Part shown: positions 1 through 11,700 of the stretch, one piece after another
Numbering within the stretch: position 1 is the stretch's first letter
Layout: each line of letters begins with the position of its first letter
Source: Bryum argenteum
Lineage: Eukaryota; Streptophyta; Bryopsida; Bryales; Bryaceae
Reading direction: 5' to 3'
Length of the DNA stretch: 64,000 nucleotides
Assembly: GCA_037043015.1 (NCBI GenBank)
Contig: CM073324.1
Span: 9,445,013 to 9,509,012 of the forward strand
Made by a program: the position numbers and the translations under genes
The notes under the pieces: model-generated
Told to the model about the DNA's origin: nothing
Seen by the model: only the letters and a program-made list of their open reading frames with translations
Database searches by the model: none

Positions 1-30
1 ACGGAACAAGGCACGCACATCGCACACCTC

Positions 31-1165
31 TTGGATCTGCTGCGGCCGATTCCACTACCTACGGTGCGATGGGAACAAGTAACCATGGATCTCATTACTT
101 GTTTGCCACGGGGCACGCATCGTCGCACATCGCGTTCTTTGTCTTTGTGGACCGCCTTTGAAGCAAATTCATTTGGGCTGCGATGCGCTCCGATATTGAT
201 GCCCCAACACTTGCACGAGTCTTCTTCGACACATCGTCTTCCGTCATCATGGATTGCCTCGTGTCATTATCTCGGACGGGATCCGCGCTTCACAGGGGAG
301 TTTCGCAAGCACTATTCAAGCTTCTCGGCACACGGCTTGCTATGTCCACGCCTTTCATCCTCGGACCATGGATGATGACAGGCGTGCTAACCGGGACCTT
401 GGAGGATATCTTTGCGGGCGTTTGTGGCAATTCACCACAACGACCGGGATGAGTATCGACCCTTTGGAGTTCGCCTATAATGATAGTTCCTGCAAGCACG
501 GGTCATTCACCATTCTTTCTTAACGCTGTCGGTCGCACCCGATTACGCGCAACGCCCACCGCCCCCATCAACACCAACAACCCTACAACGGAGGAGTTTA
601 TACAACGACTAACATCTCGCGTTGCAAGAGGCTCGACAATGCTCGCTCATCGCATTAATCGACAAAAACAATATCGAGATAACCACCGCAACATAAGACC
701 TTTCGAGAAGGCGACTTGGTTCTCGCTCTCAAATGCCAACCTTCCGTTAGCTACATCGACTCAAGTCCGTAAACTTGCACCCCGGTGGATTGGACCTTTC
801 CGAATCTCTACGGTCATATCTAATGTTGCATACCGCCTCGAGCTTCCGCCACATATCCACATCCATCCAGCTTTTTCATATCTCGCACCAAAGAATTTCA
901 TCATCGAATCGGAGCGCTTTCCAGGCCGACATCGCCCGCCGCCGCCACCGTAGTGATTGAAGACCAGGAGGAATATGAAGTGGATCGCATTTTGGAACAC
1001 CGCTATCTTCGTCGTGGCAATGGACGTCCGCAACTACAATACAAAGTCCGATGGAAAGGTTATCCCATCCACGATGCAACATGGGAGCCCGTTCACAACC
1101 TTACCCATTGTCAAGAAACCATTTGGAGATATCATCAGGAGCGAAACGAGGACGTTCCGCATTAG
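31..1165 (+). pseudogene. Broken Ty3/gypsy integrase with C-terminal chromodomain
   Basis: This is the 3' end of a retrotransposon polyprotein. Frames change several times between 31 and 480, where integrase-core pieces are readable (positions 60-120, 183-300 and 254-500 in three frames). A longer open stretch at 480-953 covers the integrase C-terminal part, with a readable KLAPRWIGPFRI segment, typical of gypsy integrases. It is followed in another frame (953-1162) by a chromodomain, including QYKVRWKGYPIHDATWEP, the family's aromatic cage region. Chromodomains at this place mark the chromovirus branch, whose integrases are thought to target chromatin. The frameshifts mean the copy cannot make a full protein. 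The 5' part lies outside the window. Family is certain, lineage within it is inferred. Confidence 0.9.
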
Positions 1166-1178
1166 CGGAGGATTAATT

Positions 1179-1682
1179 GTAACAGGCGAAGAACTAGATT
1201 TTTGTGTTTCTTTAGAAAAGTAGATAGATAGTTGAAACCATTTTAGGAGTTTTTAGAAAATTTTAGAATTTGAGGTAGATGGCCTATGTGGGACCCACCA
1301 TAGAAGCTTCGAGAATGTGGGGCCCACCTCTAGAGTCTTCTAGAAGGGCGGTTATCTAGGTGGGGCCCACCTCTAGGACCTTCCGGAAAGTTCCATGGTG
1401 GGGCCCGCCATTGGAACATTCTAGAAAGTTCCAAGGGGCGGTTAGCGAGTATAAATAGAACGGCCGGGGCCATTTGGAGCATTCGGTCGAGTGCGCGCCT
1501 TAGTCCTCTCTCTCTCAGTAAAGTTTGGTTTGTCTTTCTTTAGTTCTGCTGTTACATTACATTCAAGTCTATTCGGTCTTGTTTAGCCCGGTTTTCTCAG
1601 ATCTTGTTAGGTTAGCAGTGTTTGAGTTGTGACCAAAGAGAGAATTCAGTCCCGTTTCAAAGAAGCTCTGAATTCTGTCGCA
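1179..1682 (+). repeat. 3' LTR of the gypsy element (right edge approximate)
   Basis: The sequence just after the chromodomain stop begins TGTAACAG after a short purine-rich run (GCGGAGGA), as expected for a polypurine tract and LTR start. A TATA box (TATAAATAG, about 1451) sits downstream of four repeats of a GTGGGGCCCACC-like motif (about 1287, 1316, 1359, 1397) spaced with TTCTAGAA-like words. A pyrimidine-rich leader with CTCTCTCTCTC follows. This looks like a U3 promoter and R/U5. The 5' LTR is not in the window, so the right edge near 1682 is a guess. Confidence 0.6.
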
Positions 1683-1689
1683 ATTGTTT

Positions 1690-4400
1690 TGCTTGTGACT
1701 TTCAATGCCAAAGTGAATCATTTGTTTAACTACCTCTTGACTTCATTTTTCCCATTACTACTCTCCACAGCTGCATACTTGGCAAAAATGCACAATATAC
1801 TGCTTTTTTGAAGTCGGCGAAGTCACAGAAAATACATAAAGAATAACTTAAAGTAAGATACACACACAAAATTTTAAGTAAAAAATGATATAGCATGTTA
1901 TCAAATCCGGTTCTTTTAATAAAGAAAAATCATGCCTATAAAAAACAAATAAGGTCCCAGCCAATCCTCATTGACCTACTAGAGCGTGTGGTGGAGGACG
2001 CAAAGCATAGTCTTCCCCTACGATCACCATTTGCATTCAACCAATCCAGGAAAGAAAACGGTAAAAAAAAAAATTCCGTGACAAGCAATTCACTAAATTA
2101 TCATTGGAAAAAACTGCCGAGCATAGAAATAAGATACAATGAGACCGTAAGCAACTTGAGCAGTTAGCGGAAAAAAAACCAACACCACAGTACATCCTTA
2201 CACTATTGTACGTAGAGGACAATAGATAGAAGATCGTCGAATACTAATTGAAGTATAATGCAAATACATAGCCACTCTTTCCATTCCCGTGCCTAAAAAA
2301 TCCCAAACATAGTCATTCTTACTCAAAATCCAAGGCATGCAACTACTACTCCACATACGAAAGTCTAACGAGTCTAAAAATTTCAAAATATCATGCTCCT
2401 GGGATACTAAAACTACTTACATCTTGGTTTATATTGGAACTAAACCACTACAAGCAACGTCAATAGCAAACCCCAGATTATGAGTCAAAAGGCTTCGTGA
2501 TCACAACTTGAAACTATTGAATGAGTAGTAGATTGTACTCCATTCACCAATCAGTGATGTAAGCATTCTCTTTAATGTGCCAAGTGCATAACATGTATAA
2601 GCGACTCTTTCAAGTGTCAAGAGCATAAAAGTATCGTATGATAATAATGCAAAAAGTTTCGCAAGAGCGGTATCAAAGTAAGAACATCGACAACAACAAA
2701 CAACCCTACTCGCTTCCGAGTCATACATTCTCGAACTTAGCTTCTGAAATGTTACATCATCAATTTTCATATTTAAAGACTTTACGGAAAGAACCATTCT
2801 AGACTAGATAACATAAAGAGTCATAAAGGACAAGCAATAATAAAAATCATAGCGAGAAAAATGTGAAAAATAAGATAATGAAATTATTATCTAATGCACA
2901 ACATTCTAAATTTATTTTTAACTTAATTATAATTATACTTATAATACAATCCACTTTTAATATGATTTTAATTTTAACAATAACACATACTACTCGTAAG
3001 CTCAATCCAACCTAATATGTCAAAAATTTATAAGTTGTTAGGTTTATAGGCTTAGGTTATAAGGTTCATGAGGTTCACCGGACTTTATAGGTTATAATGC
3101 TAAAGATAATAGAATTTTTATTATAATAATTACAAGGGTTGTCAAATAAAGTTTCTAAGATGAAAGTTAAGTTGTCTTATATGAAGTGTTAAGCTAAGCA
3201 TAACGCCAACCGGGTTGATCACGGTATCTTGAATTTTACTTGCTCCGGATCCATTCTTTTTACACGTTTGAATTTGGAATTCAACAATGTTACATCCGAT
3301 TGTCATTTTTCTATCCGAATACTTAAGACTCTTCAATTTTTGTACACATATACAATTCACGCTTCTTACCTTGAGGTAGTTGTCAAACTGATACATTGCC
3401 CGATTGTTACGACGACCGAAACTTCCGCATATATTTCTCCAATTCGTGCAAATCTCTGTGCATCATGCAACTTGTGTAGTTTCTGACTCATATACCAGTG
3501 TATGTGTAATTGTTTAACTCTTAGTTTACGATAGTATTTCTGCATATACACTTCTTGCTTCTAGATCTACGAAATATCATATACTATCTCCATCATTAAA
3601 CATTCACGCAATAAATGCAATGATGAACCTTGAACATCAAAAATCTTGTCACGTTTCCTCACTTACTCTATCTTTAAGCACTCGCTCAATAAATGCATTA
3701 GTGAATCTTGTAAATCGAAAACCTTGACACTCTCTCCTACTTCTTTCATCTCTAAACATTCTCTCAGTAAATGCATTCATAAATTTTTAAAATAAAAAAT
3801 TTTATTACATACAAATAATACTTATTTACCCGCTCCACTCTCTCCACATTCTCTAAAATCTCAAATACATTTTCAAATCAACACTACCACATCTAATTTG
3901 TCTATGCTACAAAAGTATTTGAAGTTAAGATTTTTTTTTTTTTTTTTGAAGTCATGCTTATTTAACAAAGCTGTACTTTTAAATCCAAATTCAATAATAA
4001 TATTCATTTAAATAAATATAATTTTTATAGGTAGTAAACATCAAATAAAAGCTTACAAGATATTTCCTTAAGATCGTATAAGACCGATTTTTAAGACATA
4101 TTTTAAGATATATATTATTTATATGCACAATATACATTTTACATACTAAGAATAAAGTTTTGATACTGTGTAGATAATTCAAATTGTTTCTTGATGTGTA
4201 AGGCTTATTTACGGCTTAAATATTAATTTGTTAATTTAATTCGAGCAGTAAAGACGAGAATTAATTCTGGTCAAAGAGTATATAGAATTATATATGAATG
4301 AGAATCATACAAATTTTTGATGTAAAACTTGTAACGTATATCTTAATCAGTCAACACAACATACATCATGAGTACATTGAAATGTAATATAGAATTCATA
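1690..4400. other. AT-rich spacer without recognisable gene
   Basis: Only short open frames with no recognisable motif. There is a long A run near 2069 and a T run near 3930. Around 3590-3790 three loose repeats carry words of the type CATTC..CAATAAATGCATT..TGAA, suggesting an old degenerate tandem repeat. Confidence 0.5.
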
Positions 4401-4416
4401 TTGTATCTTGTGTTCA

Positions 4417-4617
4417 ACGCCGCCTCTGCTTCGTCTCTTGTCGCCTCTGCTTCGCCTCTTGTCGTCTCTGCTTTGCCTCTTGTCGCCTCTGTTTCGCCTC
4501 TTACCGCCTTTACTTTGCCTTTCGCCGCCTCTGCTTCACCTCCTGTTGCCTCTGCTTTGCTTCTCGCCGCCTCTGCTTCGCCTCGTGCCGCTTTTCCTTC
4601 GCCTCTTGCCGCCTCAT
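4417..4617 (+). repeat. 21-bp minisatellite
   Basis: About ten diverged copies of a 21-bp unit close to GCCTCTGCTTCGCCTCTTGT. Because the unit is a multiple of three it stays open in two frames and gives short Ala/Ser/Leu-rich translations. These look like by-products of the repeat rather than genes: no conserved flanks or splice signals were found. Confidence 0.8.
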
Positions 4618-5129
4618 GCTTGTTTGTGCTTGCACTTCTTCTTGGGAGAATTTGATTTTGGAAATTCCAACCGTGGGATCTTGTTTACAACAGTTACATT
4701 AGTCCACCCACCAATTTCTATCAAATTTTATCCTACGGATCTTAAAAGATGTTGAGTCAAAATTTGAATTTTTGTAAAAACATCATATCTTATTCAAGAA
4801 AATCCAACGGATTCGAGAGTTAACTCTTTGAGAGAGAGAAGAATACTTCTACATTGGTCTTGACTAAAGAACAGGCGTCCTTGATTCTAAACTTTGCTTA
4901 CCTCTCAATTCATTCAATACTAGAATCTTTATTGTGGTTGCCGATTATGAAATTGCCAGTTCTTTCATTTTTTTTGCTCCATGAAAAATTAATGATTTCT
5001 TGTATTGTCTATGTGTTGCAAAAAATGAGTACAGCTCGCATGCCATTGGTTGAAATCCCAGAAAACATTTGCCATCTCCAAGAAGTCTCCAAATTGAGCG
5101 TGCGAAGATTTATCATTTTGTAGATAGTT

Positions 5130-6500
5130 GAAGACAAGACATTACCAGGAAGTGAGGACTTCAATGCCAGAATCATTCAGCAATTCCCTGAACATTTTCG
5201 AGGTCAACGTGCTGCAAACTTCGTCAAGCCCAATCATTGGTGGCAACAGCGCCATGAGTTTACAAAAGAAGAAGGTACTCTCGGATTCATATCTTGTTGT
5301 CGTGGTCTTGTGCAGAAGTTAGTACAGATCGAGGACAAAAATGAAGTGCATGGGTTCAATATTTGTACCAAAATGAAGTGCATGGGTTCGAAAAGTCGTG
5401 GAAACATTTCAGCGGTATAGAAAATTAGAAGTTAAGCTCTTTGCAAAAAATCTTCGTGAGTTGGCATTTTCTATTCGAACTGCACATGTTTACAAGTTTA
5501 ACATTCATTTTACTGATCTTAAAGATAATTTTTTGCTTATTACTAACAGTTGAACTCAACAATTCATGGATTCACAAAACATAGTTCTTTTACTACAACG
5601 TGGCAGGTTGACATGTAGTCGCTCAAAAAAATTGCATATAGAAATGCAGACTGCATTTCATATAGGAGTCTTCCATAGAGGGTTTTTGTTAAGAATATTT
5701 TATGAACATCTTATGGAGAACTTAGATGAGATTGACGTTGTTGTTGTTAATGGTAGGACTTTAGGATCTTGTGGTGATACGTGTATCAAATGTATAGATG
5801 ATGTCTCAAGAGGAGAGTCCATGACTCTTGTTATTAGAATTTCTGGGGGCGCCATTCTACCATAAAAGCTCCTGTGATCATTTTTGCAAATAGAAATGGA
5901 TGCCATCATAGCGGAGGTTAGTTGACAATAGAGTCACTTATAAGTCCGGTTCTAAAGGTTGCGTGGACCAATCAATTTTCTATGAGTTTTTTCTAAATCC
6001 CCGTGCATATATATTTATAGGCAACAAAAAATAGTTTGGTTGGACAATTGTAGCGGTCATACATTAACACCTAGACTAGAAGCAGTTTTTACTTCCAAAA
6101 ATACTAAATTGTGTTACTTACCTCCATGGTCTACTCACTTGTGTTAACCTACTGACACATTTATAATTTCAAAAATTAAGGACTCATGGACTAGGAGATG
6201 GGAAGAAAAAAAAATTGAATTGATACAAAGCAATGGATGGCAAGATGATGCCCGTGTAGGTGGTCAATGGTCAAGGAAGTTAATTAATTTTGGCAAACTT
6301 TTTTTCTCTTGAATTAGTTGCTCTTTCTGTTCAAGATGTTAATAGGGAGGTAGATCATGATTACATCTCATATGTTAGAAAAGCTACGATAAGATGTGGT
6401 TTAGCATTAGGGCTTGATGATACTTGGAGTGTTGCTCAATTATTTCCCATTTACAGGAAATTATTGACAAACACTTGCAATACTTCCAAGGCCTAGAAGT
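5130..6500 (+). pseudogene. Decayed DDE-superfamily transposase (DDE_1, pogo/Tigger-like)
   Basis: Pieces of a DNA-transposon transposase can be followed through changing frames. At 5148-5275 there is a segment with FRGQRAANFVKP and NHWWQQRHEF. The catalytic region appears at 5690-5860 (a VVNGRTLGSCGDT segment, then MTLVIRISGGA). A W-D-N-C-S-G-H motif lies near 6032-6055. Further on come a threonine-rich part, a KIKDSWTRRWE segment near 6175-6205, and a C-terminal part at 6290-6490 with EVDHDYISYVRKA and GLALGLDDTWS. Stops and frameshifts interrupt it. Domain identity is inferred from remembered features of this plant/oomycete DDE group. The element ends and TIRs were not found. A 20-bp direct repeat (5337 and 5371) sits inside it. 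Confidence 0.7.
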
Positions 6501-6519
6501 GCCACCATTTGTTAGGGCA

Positions 6520-8300
6520 TTATGAATTGTATAATGTATTTGTTTTTATATCTAAGATATTGAGATATATATAAAGCTTTGTTTTGTATTTTCTTCATCT
6601 ATGTAAGCTCTATAACTAAATTTATTTAGTTTGTTAAAACTTTTAGACGTAAGATCTTGTACCTAACCCTACTTGGAAGAACTTGTGTAAATTTCAACCG
6701 TTGGATATTTGTCATTTGTGAGATCATAACGTTCAAAGTTTCAGCAAAAGTTTTTTTTGGCATTGCTCGGAAGGCATGGTGCAAATGGACCAAAGGGCAA
6801 GTTGATGATTGTTATCCCAAATATTTTGCTCGTATTTTTTTTTCATGTAAGATACTAAGTTTAACTACGCATGTGCAAAAAATTTCATGTTGATTCCTCT
6901 TTTGGAATCTTCATCAAAAATGATTTCTACGTGAAGGTTAGAAATGTCACTTTGTGGTTGAAATAGGATAAACTCATGTGTAAGCATGAGATTCTAGAAT
7001 TGTAAAAATGTGAACGGTGAAAGTATATCTTTGTAGTTTTGTGAATTTTTGCCAAAATTTGTAAGTAAAAGTTGTAAAATGTCAATTACTTATGAATTTC
7101 TAATGCTAAATTAGTGAAAAATGATATATTATTTTGAAGGGCAGCTTAGGAAAGTCGGACCTTTCCTTCACCCCTTTGGAATAAATGACCAAACGGGTCC
7201 GGTACATGCCATAATAGCAATAAATGGCTATTACTAGCTAAATGTATTTTAGCAATAACGATAATATTTATGTACACTGGGTGTGTCAGATACTGAGCTT
7301 CAACGAGCCAAACCCTACCACCCAATGAGCAAGCCCAAGCCTTGAACGTGCTACAAATAAATCCGTTCAAGCCGAGGCTGACATGCAAGGACATGATCGT
7401 GCTAATTAAAGAAATTCCCCTCCATTCAAGCACATGGCGCCTCTCTACTATGCAAGCACATGGCCCCTCTCTACCATGCAAGCACATGTCTCTTCTCTAA
7501 ACCCCTTCCTAAACCCCGTGCCCTTGCCTAATTTTCCTAGGCTAACCGCACTACTGCCCATGTTCTGCCACCATCTCCCATTGGCCTAAAGCCCCAACCA
7601 TTCTGCCCCCATCTCGACTCAAAAACTTAAAAATGTCATACAAGAGGCTAAAAACTCAATTTACTTTTAAGATTTTAACCACATGTTCACGATGGATATA
7701 TCTATCTTCGGTAAAAAAATTAACAAAAAAAATTAATTATTATTACTTCACTTTCACTGCCCAGAAGAGCCAAAATCCGTTTCGGGTTTTAAAGAAAGTT
7801 AGGGGTTAAGTGTTGTATAATTTGCTTTGTTTTATTCTTGATAAAATAAAATTTGAATGAATCTCTCTTTTAGAATGTTGCATTGTGATTTTTTGTGACA
7901 TTTATCGAAGAAAATTATCCATGTATGTATTTTGCAATCTCAAAGTTAAGTACCATGAGATATAAATTTGTAACACCAAATTTTAAACATATTGTATTCC
8001 TTATGAGGTTTTCATAATCTTCTTTCAATATTTTATTTGAATTTTTACAAAAAATTCATGCAACACTAAATGTGCTTATGTAAATCTTCAAAGTTACAAA
8101 GTAGTACAAATAATGTTAGAGTTGACAATTAGTTTTCTAACACTATGGAGTCAATTGACATTTAGCATTTCCGTCGGCTATTACTGTTTCCAACACTAAT
8201 CTACCTGTTTAGTGTAGTGGACTAGGGTGGTATTTTGAACCTCCTACCTTAGTGGACCTGACGTAGCACTACATTCCGTTAAGAATTCAAACAAGGAACA
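6520..8300. other. AT-rich spacer
   Basis: No gene seen. A less AT-rich patch at 7140-7610 has short duplicated words (CAAGCACATGGC.CCTCTCTA about 7430-7495) and an open minus frame that is only a product of these repeats. The final 300 bases become richer in GC towards the haspin leader. Confidence 0.5.
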
Positions 8301-8744
8301 GAGGGCGGGAAGCGCCCGACGCCAAGCTCTCACTGATCGGTCGACCGACAGTGCGTGCTCGCAGATTTGTCTTCATTCCCCTGTTCGTACAGTAATATCA
8401 TTCAATTTGTCGCTGCCGGTAGTAAAAATTTCGTTAGTATGCTGTTTTTGATTCGTCTTGGAAGCCGAGCACTCTGTTTCAAGTGTCTTGGTTGCTGTTC
8501 ATTGTGCACCAGCACGTCGAGCACCTTCATCGCGACAATGCGATAGTCTTTATAGGTTGATGAGAAGTTCGGTAATCAACCTGTCTTACACCAGCTGTAG
8601 AATTCAGGGGACGATCATCTCGTCATTGCGCTCCTCTCAAAGAATGTGGCACGAAGCGAGTTCGTTGTTTAATTTGACTGACTCGTGGAAATTCTTTTAT
8701 CTTGAAGGTAGACGGGAGCATTGAGACATCGAAGGGGAGAACGT
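8300..8744 (+). promoter_or_regulatory. Probable 5' leader/promoter region of haspin
   Basis: This stretch precedes the start codon at 8745, is richer in GC than the DNA before it and has no clear TATA box. The open frames in it (8355-8546, 8458-8724) have no family features and are not in frame with the kinase. Confidence 0.35.
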
Positions 8745-11700
8745 ATGATGGCTGTAAATAAGGCACCGTATGGTAAGTGATTGACTCACGACCCGAAATA
8801 GTTTCATGATGAACATCTCTGCATCAAATAGTGGAGCACGAGTGTCGACTTAGTTTCGCTTAACCCTGATTTTGGCGATCTGAGTAGCGCCTTGGAGCAC
8901 AATAAACACATCTCCTTGCGCTTCTCAAAATTTGGGAGGATGTGTGCGTTTGAAGTATAACTTATCGTCGCTGTTAGAAGGATAAAAAACATGCATCACA
9001 GATGCTATTTGTCAATTTTGTTGATTTAAGCCCTGTGTCGTCGTAGTTGGGTTGCTCTCGACTGGTTTTCATGTATTTCCAACAAGGATGGCGTAACAGC
9101 GTATAGACTTGTGCAGATGATGACTTCAACCCCGGAGCGAAGAAAGTTACTGCTGTCTATAAACGCCGTGCGAAAGAGACTGAATCCGAAGTTCGTGATT
9201 CTTCAATTTCGGGGTTAAGGATATCTGCTATTGGCAAAGCAGATGGTATATTTGTTTTCAGGGATGAAGGGTACGTGTTCCCAATTTGCATGACCTGCAC
9301 TTCAGAGAGCAGAGTAGATGACAACAGAAAAAGTTGATACATGAACTCAGTACCCTAGTGTACACCATATCAAGTCAAGAAAGCAAGAAGGTGACATGAG
9401 GACATGAAATAGATAATTACATCAAGCTTGTTTGCTTCAAGGTGTCTCACACTCTATGCATTGTTCTGGCATGAGCAGGGCGAAGAACAGGGCTGTCCCA
9501 GGAAAAAATGGCGGTCAGGGCAGAAAAGATAGTTGGCTCAAACGGTCTCTATCATTCAGGTTGGTATTTTATGCTGGCCCAAATCAATCCAGAAGTATGT
9601 AAATGCCAACGCTATTGTAGTTTCGGGAGGGTCTCATAGTGGCCTTGCAAACTTGATTGCAGAGGAAGACGAAGTAGCCTAATACCCACTCACCGACGGC
9701 CTTTAAGCTCTCTTTCAAGCAATATTCTCGGCACTCCTGCAGATGGATTTCTTAAGAAGAAGCCAGTTCGGACGACGTTGGTAAGCTTCTCATGTCGTAA
9801 AACTTCGCAGTTTCTATTTTGATCACGTGAAGTATGACTTACGTGTCGTCTCTATCGCGGGAGCTTTTTTTATAATCCAGAATCGTGGAGTCATTTCTCT
9901 TTGTACGAAGAGGACTACTGATATGAGTGGCTGCTTGTGCAATAGAATGCGAGGAGGACCTGGGTTGGTGTTCCATCCTCATATGTGGCAGAGCAACAGG
10001 CAATATTTGCAGACGTCGATGCTTTCGATTTGGATGAGAAGGAGGCCGGATGTAGTCCTTTCGCTAAGAAACAACTACAGCAGCAACTGCAACAGCATAA
10101 GATGCGGGACAGTCTCGAATTCGCCAAATCTCAAATGCTGAACTACGACATCGAAACATTCCATCATTCCACTCTATCAGAAAGTGAACTACTAAGTGCT
10201 GCTCTACAGACGCCTCACCGAGCTTCAGAGAAACAGGGGCCAAAGAAGTATCATATGCCTGCTCCTCCACCATCGGCTACTGCAGAAAGAATTTCGCTGA
10301 ACAATCCATTTTGGTGTTCTACTGATTCACGCTTCGAGAATGATGAAGACGTCCCTTCACCAGAAACACTTCGAGACAAACCCATTACAAGGCGAAGCAG
10401 TAGGCTCTCTGCTGAGACGGCCAGCCACAGGGATAGCTCTTCTCGTTTATCAGCCAGTTCGTGGATCAGTAACGACGATGAAGATGAACTGGCTCAGCCA
10501 TCTCCAGATGTGTATGCTTGGGATCAATCGATGAGACGTCGTAGCAGTAAATCTTCCATGGACTCCGCTGGCCAGGGAAGAAGCAGCAGAAGTATTAGCA
10601 GCATCGATGAGGAGGTACCAACTCCAGTGGGCATTCTTACGAGGGATGACAGTGGAATTCTTGATTTCGAGACAGCATCTCTGCTCAACCGAATGGAAGC
10701 TCTACATATTCGGGAGGGGGACAACCACAGCATGTTTCGTAAGATGAGCATTTGCACGCCAGTAGCTGAGGAGGGTGAGGAGGCCGACGAGGAAACTCCC
10801 GGTGTCTTCCGCAAGTTTAGCCACTGCACACCTGTACCTGAGGGATCTGAAGAAGAGTGTGAAGATGAGTTTGACAGACCTGATACCTCCTCACAAGATG
10901 AGCATGACGCTTCTTTGTCAGTGTTTGATGTACTCCTGCAAGAATGTCGTCAAACGGAGGTCCTTACCTTGTGTGAAGCGCTTTCAGATTTCTGGTAAGA
11001 ATCCCCATCCGTTGCCGACACGATCCTTTGCCTTGCTGCCAATTAAAGTCTATTTGTATGGAAAAGCTTAGTTTTGATCCGAGTCTGCATAGACACCTTA
11101 TCGGACTGCGTACATTGGTACAAACTGAGTTTTGATTTAACTCATACGTGCCTCTTGTCAGCGACCTACGGGAGATAAAGAAACTGGGAGAGGGAACATT
11201 TGGAGAGGCTTTCAGAGGAGGTGGAAATGTCTTCAAAATTGTGCCCATGGATGGAAGGTTCCAAGTTAATGGAGAAACACAGAAGGTATTAAGTTGAGTT
11301 TATTGCTTTAGGAACATGAGATTCTGGATGTATGCTGACTGCTCAAAGTGAACGAAATGACCTGATATCTAATCGCATTATATCACTACTTTCTAATCTT
11401 ATGTTCAGGAAATGTGTGTACTTACCCGTGCTGTGCTGGTTACAGACATCTGGGGAAATGTACAGCGAGGTGGTTCTGTCCAACGCTTTAAATAAGTTGC
11501 GAGGTGGACCGATGAAAGATGAACCCAACATCTGCAGTACATTCGTCGAGACAAAAGCGTAAGAATATTAATTCCTTGAAAAGTACTACCCACCTCTGTC
11601 GTTAATTTCTTTGAGAAGACTTGCCTGGATTCCATCCAAATTCTTATCGTATGAATTTTTAGTCTATCATTAGATATGATTATGGAGGAGGGGTGGTGCA

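Noticed and set aside
31-1165. Intact gypsy retrotransposon
   Set aside because: Frame changes occur several times in the integrase and the 5' portion lies outside the window, so only a broken 3' end is supported.
9985-10998. A long open frame that could be annotated as a complete 337-residue protein starting at 9985
   Set aside because: The start codon there would be GTG, and the frame is the large fifth exon of haspin: the in-phase acceptor is at 9999/10000 and the donor at 10994/10995.
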